DNA from: Micromonospora violae
Lineage (GTDB): Bacteria > Actinomycetota > Actinomycetes > Mycobacteriales > Micromonosporaceae
NCBI RefSeq assembly: GCF_004217135.1
Contig: NZ_SHKK01000001.1
Location: 2,790,001-2,854,000, forward strand
Length of the DNA stretch: 64,000 nucleotides
Reading direction: 5' to 3'
Under the pieces are notes generated by a model. That model did not search any database. It saw nothing but the letters and a program-made list of their open reading frames with translations, and was not told the origin of the DNA. Shown here piece after piece: positions 1 through 9,180 of the stretch; within the stretch, counting starts at the first letter, position 1; each line of letters begins with the position of its first letter. A program made the translations under genes and the position numbers.

Positions 1-587
1 GGAACCGACACCGAGATCGTGGCTCCGAGCAGCACACAGGCGAGCCCGGCGGCGGTCCCACCGCCCAGGCCGATCCGCTCCAGCCCGACGAAGAACAGCA
101 ACGCGCCCGGTGGATGGCCGGCGGTGTGGGTGGACCACGAATCGGGTTGGAAGTCGAGGATCCGGTCGGCGAAGCCGGACAGCATGATGCCGACATCCGT
201 CACCCGGGGCACCTCGTGCAGGTACTCGGCCTGCACGGTGAGCCGCTCGGTCAAGCCAGCGGACCAGCCGTCCACCAGGGCCAACGACAGCGTCCAGAGC
301 ACCGAGGCGAGGTAGCCGACGAGCAGCAGTCGTGGCCACGGCGCGTCGGCCCCCCACCGGGTGCCCCGCCAGACGACCACGGCCGCGACGAGAAGCGCGA
401 GAGGGGTGCCAGGCCCCACATGGGGTTGCCAGGAGGCGTAGAGCGGCGCCGCGTCGGCATGCAGCCGCACGCCCTGATGGTTGAGCAGTGCGCCGACGGC
501 GGCGGCGACGGCGAGCAGGGCCACCTCGGCCCCGAGGATGATCAGGTCGGCGGACCGGGGTCGTCCCGGCCGGGTCATCATGGTCAT
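1..587 (-). CDS. polytopic membrane protein, 3' end cut by window edge
   Basis: Reading leftward from the ATG at 587, an open frame runs off the left edge, giving about 195 residues. The N-terminus (MTMMTRPGRPRSAD) precedes a hydrophobic segment; a second hydrophobic stretch and a soluble segment follow, with the motif STHTAGHPPGALLFF. Long hydrophobic helices with charged loops of this kind resemble GT-C type mannosyl/arabinosyltransferases, but the catalytic core is not in view, so no function is assigned. It is transcribed divergently from the glycosyltransferase operon at 735, which makes a role in glycan or lipid-linked sugar metabolism plausible. The reading frame and hydrophobic pattern are clear; the family is inferred. 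Confidence 0.7.
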   Translation of the reverse strand, partial: MTMMTRPGRPRSADLIILGAEVALLAVAAAVGALLNHQGVRLHADAAPLYASWQPHVGPGTPLALLVAAVVVWRGTRWGADAPWPRLLLVGYLASVLWTLSLALVDGWSAGLTERLTVQAEYLHEVPRVTDVGIMLSGFADRILDFQPDSWSTHTAGHPPGALLFFVGLERIGLGGGTAAGLACVLLGATISVSV

Positions 588-628
588 GGTGACGGCCGAC
601 GATACGACCTCTGACCAGGCATCCCACC

Positions 629-687
629 GTCAGACGGTCAGACGTCAGGGAGTCGTAAGATCCGGTGCCGGGTAAGGGATTCGTAAG
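629..687. promoter_or_regulatory. direct-repeat cluster between divergent genes
   Basis: The 147-bp gap between the divergent membrane protein and the glycosyltransferase operon holds two head-to-tail copies of GTCAGACG (629-636, 637-644). Three copies of GTAAG follow at 655, 672 and 683; the last two are 11 bp apart, about one helical turn. Spaced direct repeats of this kind are typical of OmpR-type regulator binding. No regulator is identified, so the role is inferred. Confidence 0.3.
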
Positions 688-721
688 GAGACAGAGCGGT
701 CCGGACGGCCCGTGGCGGGCC

Positions 722-727
722 TAGCGT
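722..727 (+). promoter_or_regulatory. -10 hexamer of a leaderless transcript
   Basis: TAGCGT lies 7 bases before the ATG at 735, and no Shine-Dalgarno sequence is present. This fits a leaderless mRNA starting at or near the start codon. No good -35 is visible at 17 bp. Confidence 0.45.
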
Positions 728-734
728 CGCCGGT

Positions 735-1412
735 ATGCACACAACCATCGACGTGGTGCTGCCGTGTCTGGACGAGGCGGCCGCACTGCCTGCCGTACTG
801 AGCGCGCTGCCGCCCGGCTACCGCGCCATCGTTGTCGACAACGGCTCCACGGACGGTTCGCCGGTCGTCGCCGCCGAACACGGGGCCCGGGTCGTCCACG
901 AGCCTCGACGCGGGTACGGCGCGGCCGTACACGCCGGCCTGCTGGCGGCGGACGGGGATCTGGTCTGCGTGCTCGACGCGGACGGCTCGTTCGACCCCGC
1001 CGAGCTGCCCCGCCTCGTCGCGGCGGTGCTCGACGGTCGGGCTGATCTCGCCGTCGGGCGGCGTCGGCCGATCTCGACGGATGCCTGGCCGTGGCATGCC
1101 CGCAGCGGGAACGCGCTGGTCGCGGCGCTGCTGCGACGTCGTGGTGTGCCGGTGTACGACATCAGCCCGATCCGGGTGGCCCGCCGGGCGGCGCTCCTCG
1201 AGCTCGGTGTCAAGGACCGCGCGTTCGGCTACCCCCTGGAGTTGCTGCTGCGCGCGGCCGAGGCGGGCTGGCGGATTGTCGAGTTGGACGTCGCGTACGC
1301 GCCACGGGCGGCCGGCACCAGCTCGAAGGTCTCCGGGTCGGTCCGGGGCACGGCGCGCGCGACCCGGGATTTTGTCGGAGTGCTGCGTGCCGACGTCGGT
1401 GGTGCCCGGTGA
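735..1412 (+). CDS. family 2 glycosyltransferase
   Basis: A 225-residue GT-A fold transferase, first gene of a six-gene overlapping operon. The nucleotide-sugar binding start (VVLPCLDEAAALP), the DNGSTDGS loop at residues 35-42 and the DADGS metal-binding motif at 81-85 are intact, as in dolichyl-phosphate-mannose-synthase-like and TIGR04283-type enzymes. No membrane segment is present. It probably moves a sugar from an NDP-sugar to a lipid or small acceptor in the cytoplasm. The stop codon overlaps the GTG of the next gene by 4 bases, so translation is likely coupled. The acceptor is unknown. TIGR04283 enzymes sit in arsenosugar-type clusters, and the neighbours here resemble such a set. Confidence 0.88.
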   Translation: MHTTIDVVLPCLDEAAALPAVLSALPPGYRAIVVDNGSTDGSPVVAAEHGARVVHEPRRGYGAAVHAGLLAADGDLVCVLDADGSFDPAELPRLVAAVLDGRADLAVGRRRPISTDAWPWHARSGNALVAALLRRRGVPVYDISPIRVARRAALLELGVKDRAFGYPLELLLRAAEAGWRIVELDVAYAPRAAGTSSKVSGSVRGTARATRDFVGVLRADVGGAR

Positions 1413-2089
1413 ATGTCCTGCTCCTGGTCGCGAAGGCACCGGTGGCCGGGCTGGCCAAGACGCGCCTCTGCCCGCCCGCGGATCCCACCCAGGCGGCCCG
1501 GGTCGCCGCGGCGTCGCTGCTGGACACCCTCGCAGCGGTACGCGCCACCGCGTCGACGATTCCCGTGCTGGCCCACACCGGTCGATTCGCCGACGCCGAA
1601 CACAGCGTGGAGCTGACCGCCGCGCTGGCCGGCTGGCACCTGCTTCCGCAGCGCGGCGGCACGTTCGCCGACCGCCTCGCGAACGCCCACGCCGACACCG
1701 CTGCCGCATTCCCCGGCCGGCCGGTGTTGCAGATCGGCATGGACACCCCGCAGATCCGGCCGGCCCTGCTGACCACCGCGCTACGGCGGCTCACCGAACA
1801 CGAGGCGGTGCTCGGCCCGGCACTCGACGGCGGCTGGTGGGCACTGGGGTTACGCGACCCGGCGTACGCGACGGTGCTGCGCGAGGTGCCCATGTCGACC
1901 GGAGACACCGGTCGTCGTACCCTCGCCGCGCTGCGCGGGCGGGGCATACACCCGGCGATCCTGCCCGTTCAGCGGGATGTCGACGACTGGTCGACAGCGC
2001 TGGCGGTCGCCGCCGACCTGCCCGGCACCCGCTTCGCGGCTGCCGTGGAGTCGGTGGGCGGCCAGGTGGTGAGCGGACGCCGCCGGTGA
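1409..2089 (+). CDS. TIGR04282/DUF2064-type nucleotidyl/glycosyl transferase
   Basis: 226 residues. The GTG at 1409 overlaps the preceding stop in a GTGA junction. The N-terminus reads VLLLVAKAPVAGLAKTRL (residues 3-20), the nucleotide-binding signature of CofC/MobA-like folds, and IGMDTPQI is the conserved metal-site loop of the TIGR04282 family. Members were named for their place in arsenosugar biosynthesis clusters but occur widely with unknown acceptors. A role as a nucleotidyltransferase supplying an activated sugar to the neighbouring GT2, or as a second transferase, would fit. Identification to family is firm; the substrate is not known. Confidence 0.85.
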   Translation: MNVLLLVAKAPVAGLAKTRLCPPADPTQAARVAAASLLDTLAAVRATASTIPVLAHTGRFADAEHSVELTAALAGWHLLPQRGGTFADRLANAHADTAAAFPGRPVLQIGMDTPQIRPALLTTALRRLTEHEAVLGPALDGGWWALGLRDPAYATVLREVPMSTGDTGRRTLAALRGRGIHPAILPVQRDVDDWSTALAVAADLPGTRFAAAVESVGGQVVSGRRR

Positions 2090-2799
2090 ATTCGACGATC
2101 AGTCTCGACGGTTTCGACGTGGTGCTGGGCCGCCTCGCTGGCTGGCCCGCCGACCAAGACGCGTGCGGTACGCCGGTCGCCCCGTCGCCTCCGGCCCCGC
2201 CCGACCACTGGCTGGTGCACACCGACGGGCGACGTGACCTGTTGCCGGTGCGGCGCTGGCACGGCCCGCCCGAACCGGCGATCGAGTCCGTCGCCGCCCG
2301 CTGCACCGGACCCACCATCGATCTTGGCTGCGGCCCCGGCCGGCTGACCAGGGCACTCGCCCAGCGAGGCCTCGTCGCACTGGGGGTGGACATCTCCGCC
2401 GAGGCGGTACGCCTGACCCAGGGCCGGGGTGTGGTCGCGCTGCGACGCGACGTCTTCGCACCCCTTCCCGGCGAGGGGAGGTGGGCACATGCACTGCTCG
2501 TCGACGGCAACATCGGCATCGGTGGCGACCCGGTCCGGCTGCTGCGCCGCTGCGGCGCCCTGATCGCGGCCGACGGCACGCTGGTGATCGAGGTGGAGCC
2601 CCCGGGGGCCGGGCTGTGGCAGGGACAGGCGTACGTCCTGTCCGGATCGTCCGGCGAGCGGACATCGCAGGGACCACCGTTCGCCTGGGCGCGGGTCGGA
2701 GCGGAGGTGGTGGCCCGTACCGCCGCCGCTGCCGGCCTGCGGGTCGCCGACCGTTTCCGGTTCGGTCCACGCTGGTTCGTCGAGTTGGTGCGCTCATGA
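2086..2799 (+). CDS. class I SAM-dependent methyltransferase
   Basis: 237 residues from a GTG at 2086 that overlaps the previous stop by 4 bases. SAM motif I is TIDLGCGPGRLT near residues 77-88; LGVDIS supplies the acidic residue that contacts the ribose. The C-terminal half (DRFRFGPRWFVEL) is typical of small-molecule methyltransferases in actinobacterial operons with a neighbouring sulfite-oxidase-fold protein. No cysteine-rich metalloid-binding pattern like that of ArsM is obvious, so arsenic methylation is not supported by sequence alone. Substrate unknown. Confidence 0.85.
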   Translation: MNSTISLDGFDVVLGRLAGWPADQDACGTPVAPSPPAPPDHWLVHTDGRRDLLPVRRWHGPPEPAIESVAARCTGPTIDLGCGPGRLTRALAQRGLVALGVDISAEAVRLTQGRGVVALRRDVFAPLPGEGRWAHALLVDGNIGIGGDPVRLLRRCGALIAADGTLVIEVEPPGAGLWQGQAYVLSGSSGERTSQGPPFAWARVGAEVVARTAAAAGLRVADRFRFGPRWFVELVRS

Positions 2800-3956
2800 T
2801 CCGCCGGCCACGCATCCCCGCACCGGACGACTTCACCGCGCCCTCGCACTCACCGCTGGTCGCCGCCCGGCTCGGCCTCTGGCTCGCGGTGGCGTTCGGG
2901 TTGTGTTTCGGCACCGGACTGCTGAGCCACTACATCCAGCACCCGCCGGGCTGGTTCACCTGGCCGACCCGACCGGTCAACCTCTACCGGATCACCCAGG
3001 GCGTCCACGTGCTCTCCGGTGTCGCGGCGATCCCGTTGCTGCTGGCCAAACTGTGGAGCGTCTACCCCCGGCTGTTCGTCCGTCCGCCCCGGCGACAGCC
3101 GATCCGGTTGTCCACCCACGCCCTCGAACGGATCTCCGTCCTGGTGCTGGTCTGCGCCGCTTTCTTCGAGCTGGTCACGGGCCTGTTCAACGTCGCCCAG
3201 TCGTACCCGTGGGGGTTCTTCTTCCCGACCGCGCACTACGCCGTCGCCTGGCTGGTGGCGGGCGCGATGCTGCTGCACGTCGCGGTGAAGCTCCCGGTCG
3301 CCCGTACGGCGCTGAGCACCCCACTGCGGCGCAAGAGAGCGCTGGTCGAACCAGGTCGCGACGATCGCGACTCGTCCGAGCGACGGGCGTTCCTGCGGAC
3401 ATCGGCGGGTGTCGCCGGCCTCGCCGTGCTCGCCACCGCCGGGGTCACCGTGCCGTGGCTGCGTCGGGTGTCGCCGCTGGCGTGGCGTTCCGCGTCCGGA
3501 CCGCAGGGCATCCCGATCAACCGTACGGCGGCTGCCGCACACATCGTCGTGCCACCCGACTGGCGACTGGAGATCGTCTGGCCGGGCGGACGCAGCAGCC
3601 TGTCGCTGACCGAACTGGCGGCTCTGCCGCAACGTACGGCGCGGTTGCCGATCGCCTGCGTCGAGGGCTGGAGCGCCTCGGCCCGCTGGACCGGCGTGCC
3701 CGTCGTGGAGTTGCTCCGGTGGGCCGGCGCACCGACCGGCCGACCGGTTCGGATCACCTCACTGGAGACCGACGGCCTGTACGCGGCAAGCACCCTCCCG
3801 GCGGCCCACGCCAGCGACCCGCTGACCCTGCTCGCGCTGCGGATCAATGGTGAGCAGCTCTCCCCCGACCACGGTTACCCCTGCCGTCTCATCGCTCCGA
3901 GCCGACCCGGTGTGCTCCAGACGAAGTGGGTGGCCCGGTTGGAGGTACGACGGTGA
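2796..3956 (+). CDS. membrane-anchored molybdopterin oxidoreductase (sulfite-oxidase fold)
   Basis: 386 residues; the ATG at 2796 overlaps the previous stop (ATGA). The N-terminal third has four hydrophobic helices (about 22-44, 66-86, 112-134, 145-165) with several histidines, like a cytochrome-b-type anchor. A fifth helix (about 202-222) follows ERRAFLRTS, a twin-arginine-like motif in an internal position. The C-terminal domain is the SUOX/YedY-type Moco domain: ACVEGWSASARWTGVPV carries the molybdenum-ligand cysteine at residue 288, and the C-terminus has the usual GYPCRLIAP motif. It is probably an extracytoplasmic reductase or oxidase fed by the membrane domain. The electron donor and substrate are unknown. 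Confidence 0.87.
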   Translation: MIRRPRIPAPDDFTAPSHSPLVAARLGLWLAVAFGLCFGTGLLSHYIQHPPGWFTWPTRPVNLYRITQGVHVLSGVAAIPLLLAKLWSVYPRLFVRPPRRQPIRLSTHALERISVLVLVCAAFFELVTGLFNVAQSYPWGFFFPTAHYAVAWLVAGAMLLHVAVKLPVARTALSTPLRRKRALVEPGRDDRDSSERRAFLRTSAGVAGLAVLATAGVTVPWLRRVSPLAWRSASGPQGIPINRTAAAAHIVVPPDWRLEIVWPGGRSSLSLTELAALPQRTARLPIACVEGWSASARWTGVPVVELLRWAGAPTGRPVRITSLETDGLYAASTLPAAHASDPLTLLALRINGEQLSPDHGYPCRLIAPSRPGVLQTKWVARLEVRR

Positions 3957-4363
3957 GGGCTGTCCGGCTGCTCCTCCTGGTGGTCGGTGCCGCGGCCACG
4001 GCGTACGGCGGTTGGCTGCTTCTTCCCCAACTCGGCACCACCCTGCCGTGGCTGCTCGGCGGCCCGGTGCTGCACGACGTCCTGGTGGCACCGCTGGTCG
4101 GCCTGGTCGGGCTGGTGCTCGGCCGGCTGGTCACCGACCGGATACGCCGGGCCTGGATCGCCGCGGGTCTGCTGGCCAGCGCCACGTTGCTGCTGATCGC
4201 GGTGCCCCTGCTGTGGCGACCCCCGTCGGCGCCGCCGAACCCGGGTCTACCGGACCGCGACTACCCACTGGGGCTCGCTGTCGCGCTGGCCGTCGTCTGG
4301 GCCGCGATCGTGATCGTTCTGGTCTTCGCCAAGAAGGGGTACCCATGTCAGCAGGAGAAGTGA
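3953..4363 (+). CDS. small integral membrane protein
   Basis: 136 residues; the GTG at 3953 overlaps the stop of the Moco protein (GTGA). About four hydrophobic helices are visible (roughly 4-22, 36-58, 68-86, 107-127) with a short cytoplasmic-looking tail ending KKGYPCQQEK. No family motif is recognised. Its place directly behind the membrane Moco oxidoreductase suggests a small accessory subunit of that complex, for example a quinone-side or anchor component. That is inference from position only. Confidence 0.75.
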   Translation: MRAVRLLLLVVGAAATAYGGWLLLPQLGTTLPWLLGGPVLHDVLVAPLVGLVGLVLGRLVTDRIRRAWIAAGLLASATLLLIAVPLLWRPPSAPPNPGLPDRDYPLGLAVALAVVWAAIVIVLVFAKKGYPCQQEK

Positions 4364-5184
4364 GCACGACCGATGGCGCGCCGATCGGTGTGATCGGCGG
4401 ATCCGGTCTCTACGAGTTCCTCGACGACGTCACCGAAGTCACCGTCGACACACCGTACGGGCCGCCGAGCGACGCGCTGTCCGTCGGGAGTCTCGCCGCG
4501 CGGCCGGTGGTGTTCCTGCCGCGCCACGGACGCCGGCACACCCTCCCCCCACACCGCATCAACTACCGGGCCAACCTGTGGGCGCTGCGAGCACTCGGCG
4601 TCCGGCAGGTGCTCGCGCCGGGTGCCGTGGGCGGCCTGCGCCCGGAGCTGGGACCCGGGACCCTGGTCGTGCCGGACCAGCTGGTCGACCGGACCACTGG
4701 TCGCGAGCAGACCTACTACGACGGAGAGCCCGACAGGGACGGGCAACCATCCCCGGTCGTCCATGTGCCCTTCGCCGACCCCTACTGCCCGGTCGGGCGG
4801 GTCACGGTGCTCGACGCCGCCCGGTCCGCTGGTTGGCAACCGGTCGACGGCGGCACCATGGTCGTCATCGACGGTCCCCGGTTCTCCACCCGCGCCGAAT
4901 CACAGTGGTTCGGCCGGGAGGGCTGGTCAGTCGTCGGCATGACCGGTCACCCGGAAGCGGTGCTGGCTCGCGAACTGGCGCTGTGTTACACCGCGCTGTC
5001 ATTGGTGACCGACCTCGACTCGGGCGTCGAGGTCGGTCACGGCGTGACCCAGCAGGAGGTGTTCAGAGTCTTCGCCCAGAACGTCGAACGCCTGCGGATC
5101 CTGCTCGGCGACGCGGTGCGAACGTTGCCCGCGGACCGGGGCGCCTGCCCGTGCGGCCAGGCGCTGGCAGGTACGCCGTCGTAA
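4345..5184 (+). CDS. MTA phosphorylase-like purine nucleoside phosphorylase
   Basis: 279 residues. It matches the MTAP/PNP-II family: IGVIGGSGLYEF at the N-terminus, PRHGRRHTLPPHRINYRANL for phosphate binding, and GMTGHPEAVLARELALCY leading to TDLDSG for base recognition. The reaction would be phosphorolysis of 5'-methylthioadenosine or a related 5'-deoxynucleoside to adenine plus sugar-1-phosphate. The ATG at 4345 is preceded by GAAGGGG at good spacing and overlaps the previous gene by 19 bases. A GTG at 4360 would give the GTGA overlap used elsewhere in this operon and is the alternative start. Pairing with two small glycosyltransferases and a methyltransferase may mean a dedicated nucleoside substrate rather than general salvage. 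Confidence 0.88.
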   Translation: MSAGEVSTTDGAPIGVIGGSGLYEFLDDVTEVTVDTPYGPPSDALSVGSLAARPVVFLPRHGRRHTLPPHRINYRANLWALRALGVRQVLAPGAVGGLRPELGPGTLVVPDQLVDRTTGREQTYYDGEPDRDGQPSPVVHVPFADPYCPVGRVTVLDAARSAGWQPVDGGTMVVIDGPRFSTRAESQWFGREGWSVVGMTGHPEAVLARELALCYTALSLVTDLDSGVEVGHGVTQQEVFRVFAQNVERLRILLGDAVRTLPADRGACPCGQALAGTPS

Positions 5185-5229
5185 GAGTTCCGAAAGGGTT
5201 CGCGACGCGTTCGACAACAACCGCGCCCG

Positions 5230-5235
5230 TACGCT
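5230..5235 (+). promoter_or_regulatory. -10 hexamer, leaderless start of DM13 gene
   Basis: TACGCT is followed by six bases and then the GTG at 5242. No ribosome binding site fits, so a leaderless mRNA is likely. Confidence 0.45.
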
Positions 5236-5241
5236 GCGGGG

Positions 5242-5805
5242 GTGGGAAAACGGATGTTCCGGTCGCCGGTGGTCCGAGCTGGTCTCGCCGCCGCTGTCGT
5301 CGTGGTGATGCTGGCCCTCTACTGGTTCCAGCCGTGGAAGTTGTTCACCGACACCTACGTCGACGAGGCTGTCCCCCACGCAGTGACGACGTCGGCCGCT
5401 CCCGCCCCGGCGTCCGCGACCCCGGCCTCCGCGGCACCCACGCCCGAGGGGAACACCATCCTGACCGTCGGTGAGTTCATCACCCACGAGCATCGGACGA
5501 CCGGCAGTGCCGAGATTCACCGACTCGCCGATGGCCGCCACCAGCTGGTCATCCGAGACCTGAACACGTCGAACGGTCCGGATCTGCGGGTGTGGCTGAC
5601 CGACCAGCCCGTCACCCGAGGCGTGGCCGGCTGGCGGGTGTTCGACGACGGCGAGTGGGTCGAGCTGGCACGGCTCAAAGGCAACAAGGGCAACCAGGTG
5701 TACGACCTACCGGCGTCGGTCGACCCACGCGACTTCCGCAGCGTCTCCATCTGGTGCAAGCGATTCGCGGTCTCCTTCGGCGCGGCCGATCTCAAGGGCG
5801 TCTGA
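5242..5805 (+). CDS. DM13-domain protein, membrane anchored
   Basis: 187 residues. One N-terminal helix (about 12-28) is followed by an alanine/proline/threonine-rich spacer and a C-terminal DM13 domain (about 72-187) with the characteristic HRTTGSAEI, LNTSNGPDLRVWL and SVSIWCKRFAVSFG segments. DM13 domains are linked to DOMON/cytochrome-type electron transfer and carry one near-invariant cysteine, here in IWCKRF. The protein should sit outside the membrane. It follows the Moco operon by 57 bases but has its own -10, so a shared redox role is possible but not shown. Confidence 0.82.
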   Translation: MGKRMFRSPVVRAGLAAAVVVVMLALYWFQPWKLFTDTYVDEAVPHAVTTSAAPAPASATPASAAPTPEGNTILTVGEFITHEHRTTGSAEIHRLADGRHQLVIRDLNTSNGPDLRVWLTDQPVTRGVAGWRVFDDGEWVELARLKGNKGNQVYDLPASVDPRDFRSVSIWCKRFAVSFGAADLKGV

Positions 5806-5840
5806 CCGGGTCACCGGGCCGCAATCCGCCCGACACGACA

Positions 5841-5886
5841 TTGACATTCTTCACTGTCTGATCTAGCGTCGGGGCGAATCGATTCG
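5841..5886 (+). promoter_or_regulatory. strong SigA-type promoter with downstream palindrome
   Basis: TTGACA at 5841-5846 and TAGCGT at 5864-5869 are separated by exactly 17 bp. Just behind them is a perfect 12-bp palindrome, CGAATCGATTCG (5875-5886), at about the transcription start, a typical repressor position. It serves the esterase pair; the regulator is not in view. Confidence 0.65.
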
Positions 5887-5976
5887 ACGCCGCGCCAGGT
5901 GTTTCGGCACCGTCCGGCGAACGGTCGCGTGGTGTTCGGGCGCACGGTGTGATCACCAAGTGGCGGGAGCCCCTTC

Positions 5977-8696
<2,720 letters not shown>

Positions 8697-8717
8697 TACC
8701 GCACGCCGTGTCGCAGA

Positions 8718-8749
8718 CGCGCCGCTCGGGACCTGTCCCGGGCGGCGCG
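8718..8749 (+). terminator. rho-independent-type hairpin after esterase pair
   Basis: A 15-bp stem with one G-U type mismatch (CGCGCCGCTCGGGAC against GTCCCGGGCGGCGCG) and a 2-base loop starts 22 bases after the stop. No T-tract is present, as is usual in high-GC actinobacteria. Confidence 0.7.
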
Positions 8750-8832
8750 TAGCCGTCCGGCGGCCTAGCCGTCCAATGGCGAGAGCGGCCGAGACCGAGC
8801 GCGCGGACGGGCAGCACCACAGACACGGCCGT

Positions 8833-8903
8833 CCTTTGCTCTGCACCCGCCCGCGCACCACGCACGGTCCGTAACTGGCGCATGGGCGGGTGCAGAGCAA
8901 AGG
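8833..8903. repeat. 20-bp perfect inverted repeat, 31-bp loop
   Basis: CCTTTGCTCTGCACCCGCCC at 8833-8852 is the exact reverse complement of 8884-8903. It lies in the gene-free stretch 8697-9180. A perfect repeat of this length well beyond the terminator looks like a dispersed palindromic (REP/BIME-like) element rather than a second terminator. Whether it recurs elsewhere in the genome cannot be seen here. Confidence 0.65.
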
Positions 8904-8913
8904 GTGAGCCCCG

Positions 8914-9000
8914 GGCGGCACGCTCCGACCAGCGCCGCCCCAGGCGACACGCTCCGACCAGCGCCGCCCCAGGCGGCACGCTCCGACCAGCGCCGCCCCG
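8914..9000. repeat. three tandem 29-bp repeats, each a potential hairpin
   Basis: Copies start at 8914, 8943 and 8972 and differ at only two positions. Each unit begins GGCGGCA and ends GCCGCC plus a short tail, so every copy can fold on itself around CGCTCCGACCAG. There are no spacers, which excludes a CRISPR array. It sits 180 bp upstream of the molybdoenzyme start. Together with the 20-bp inverted repeat it accounts for most of the 484-bp gene-free interval. Confidence 0.7.
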
Positions 9001-9180
9001 GGCCACCGGAGCTACGCCGTCGAGCTGTCGACCAGTCGCTACCTGGCATGCTGATCGTCAGAATCCCCGAAAAGGTCCGGTCCGTCCGGTTCGGTCCGCC
9101 AGTCTGAGGGTAGGGCCACATGCTGGCAGGTGGTGCTGGTGTTGCTGAGGCGTCGCCCGCGCCGCCGAAAGGAGGACGTC

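Noticed and set aside
645..1709. Long minus-strand frame opposite the glycosyltransferase operon
   Set aside because: Arg/Gly-rich composition with no recognisable family, lying fully antisense to a well-supported gene; typical high-GC shadow.
8914..9000. Three 29-bp repeats as a CRISPR array
   Set aside because: The copies are directly adjacent with no spacers, each unit is self-complementary, and no cas gene is present.
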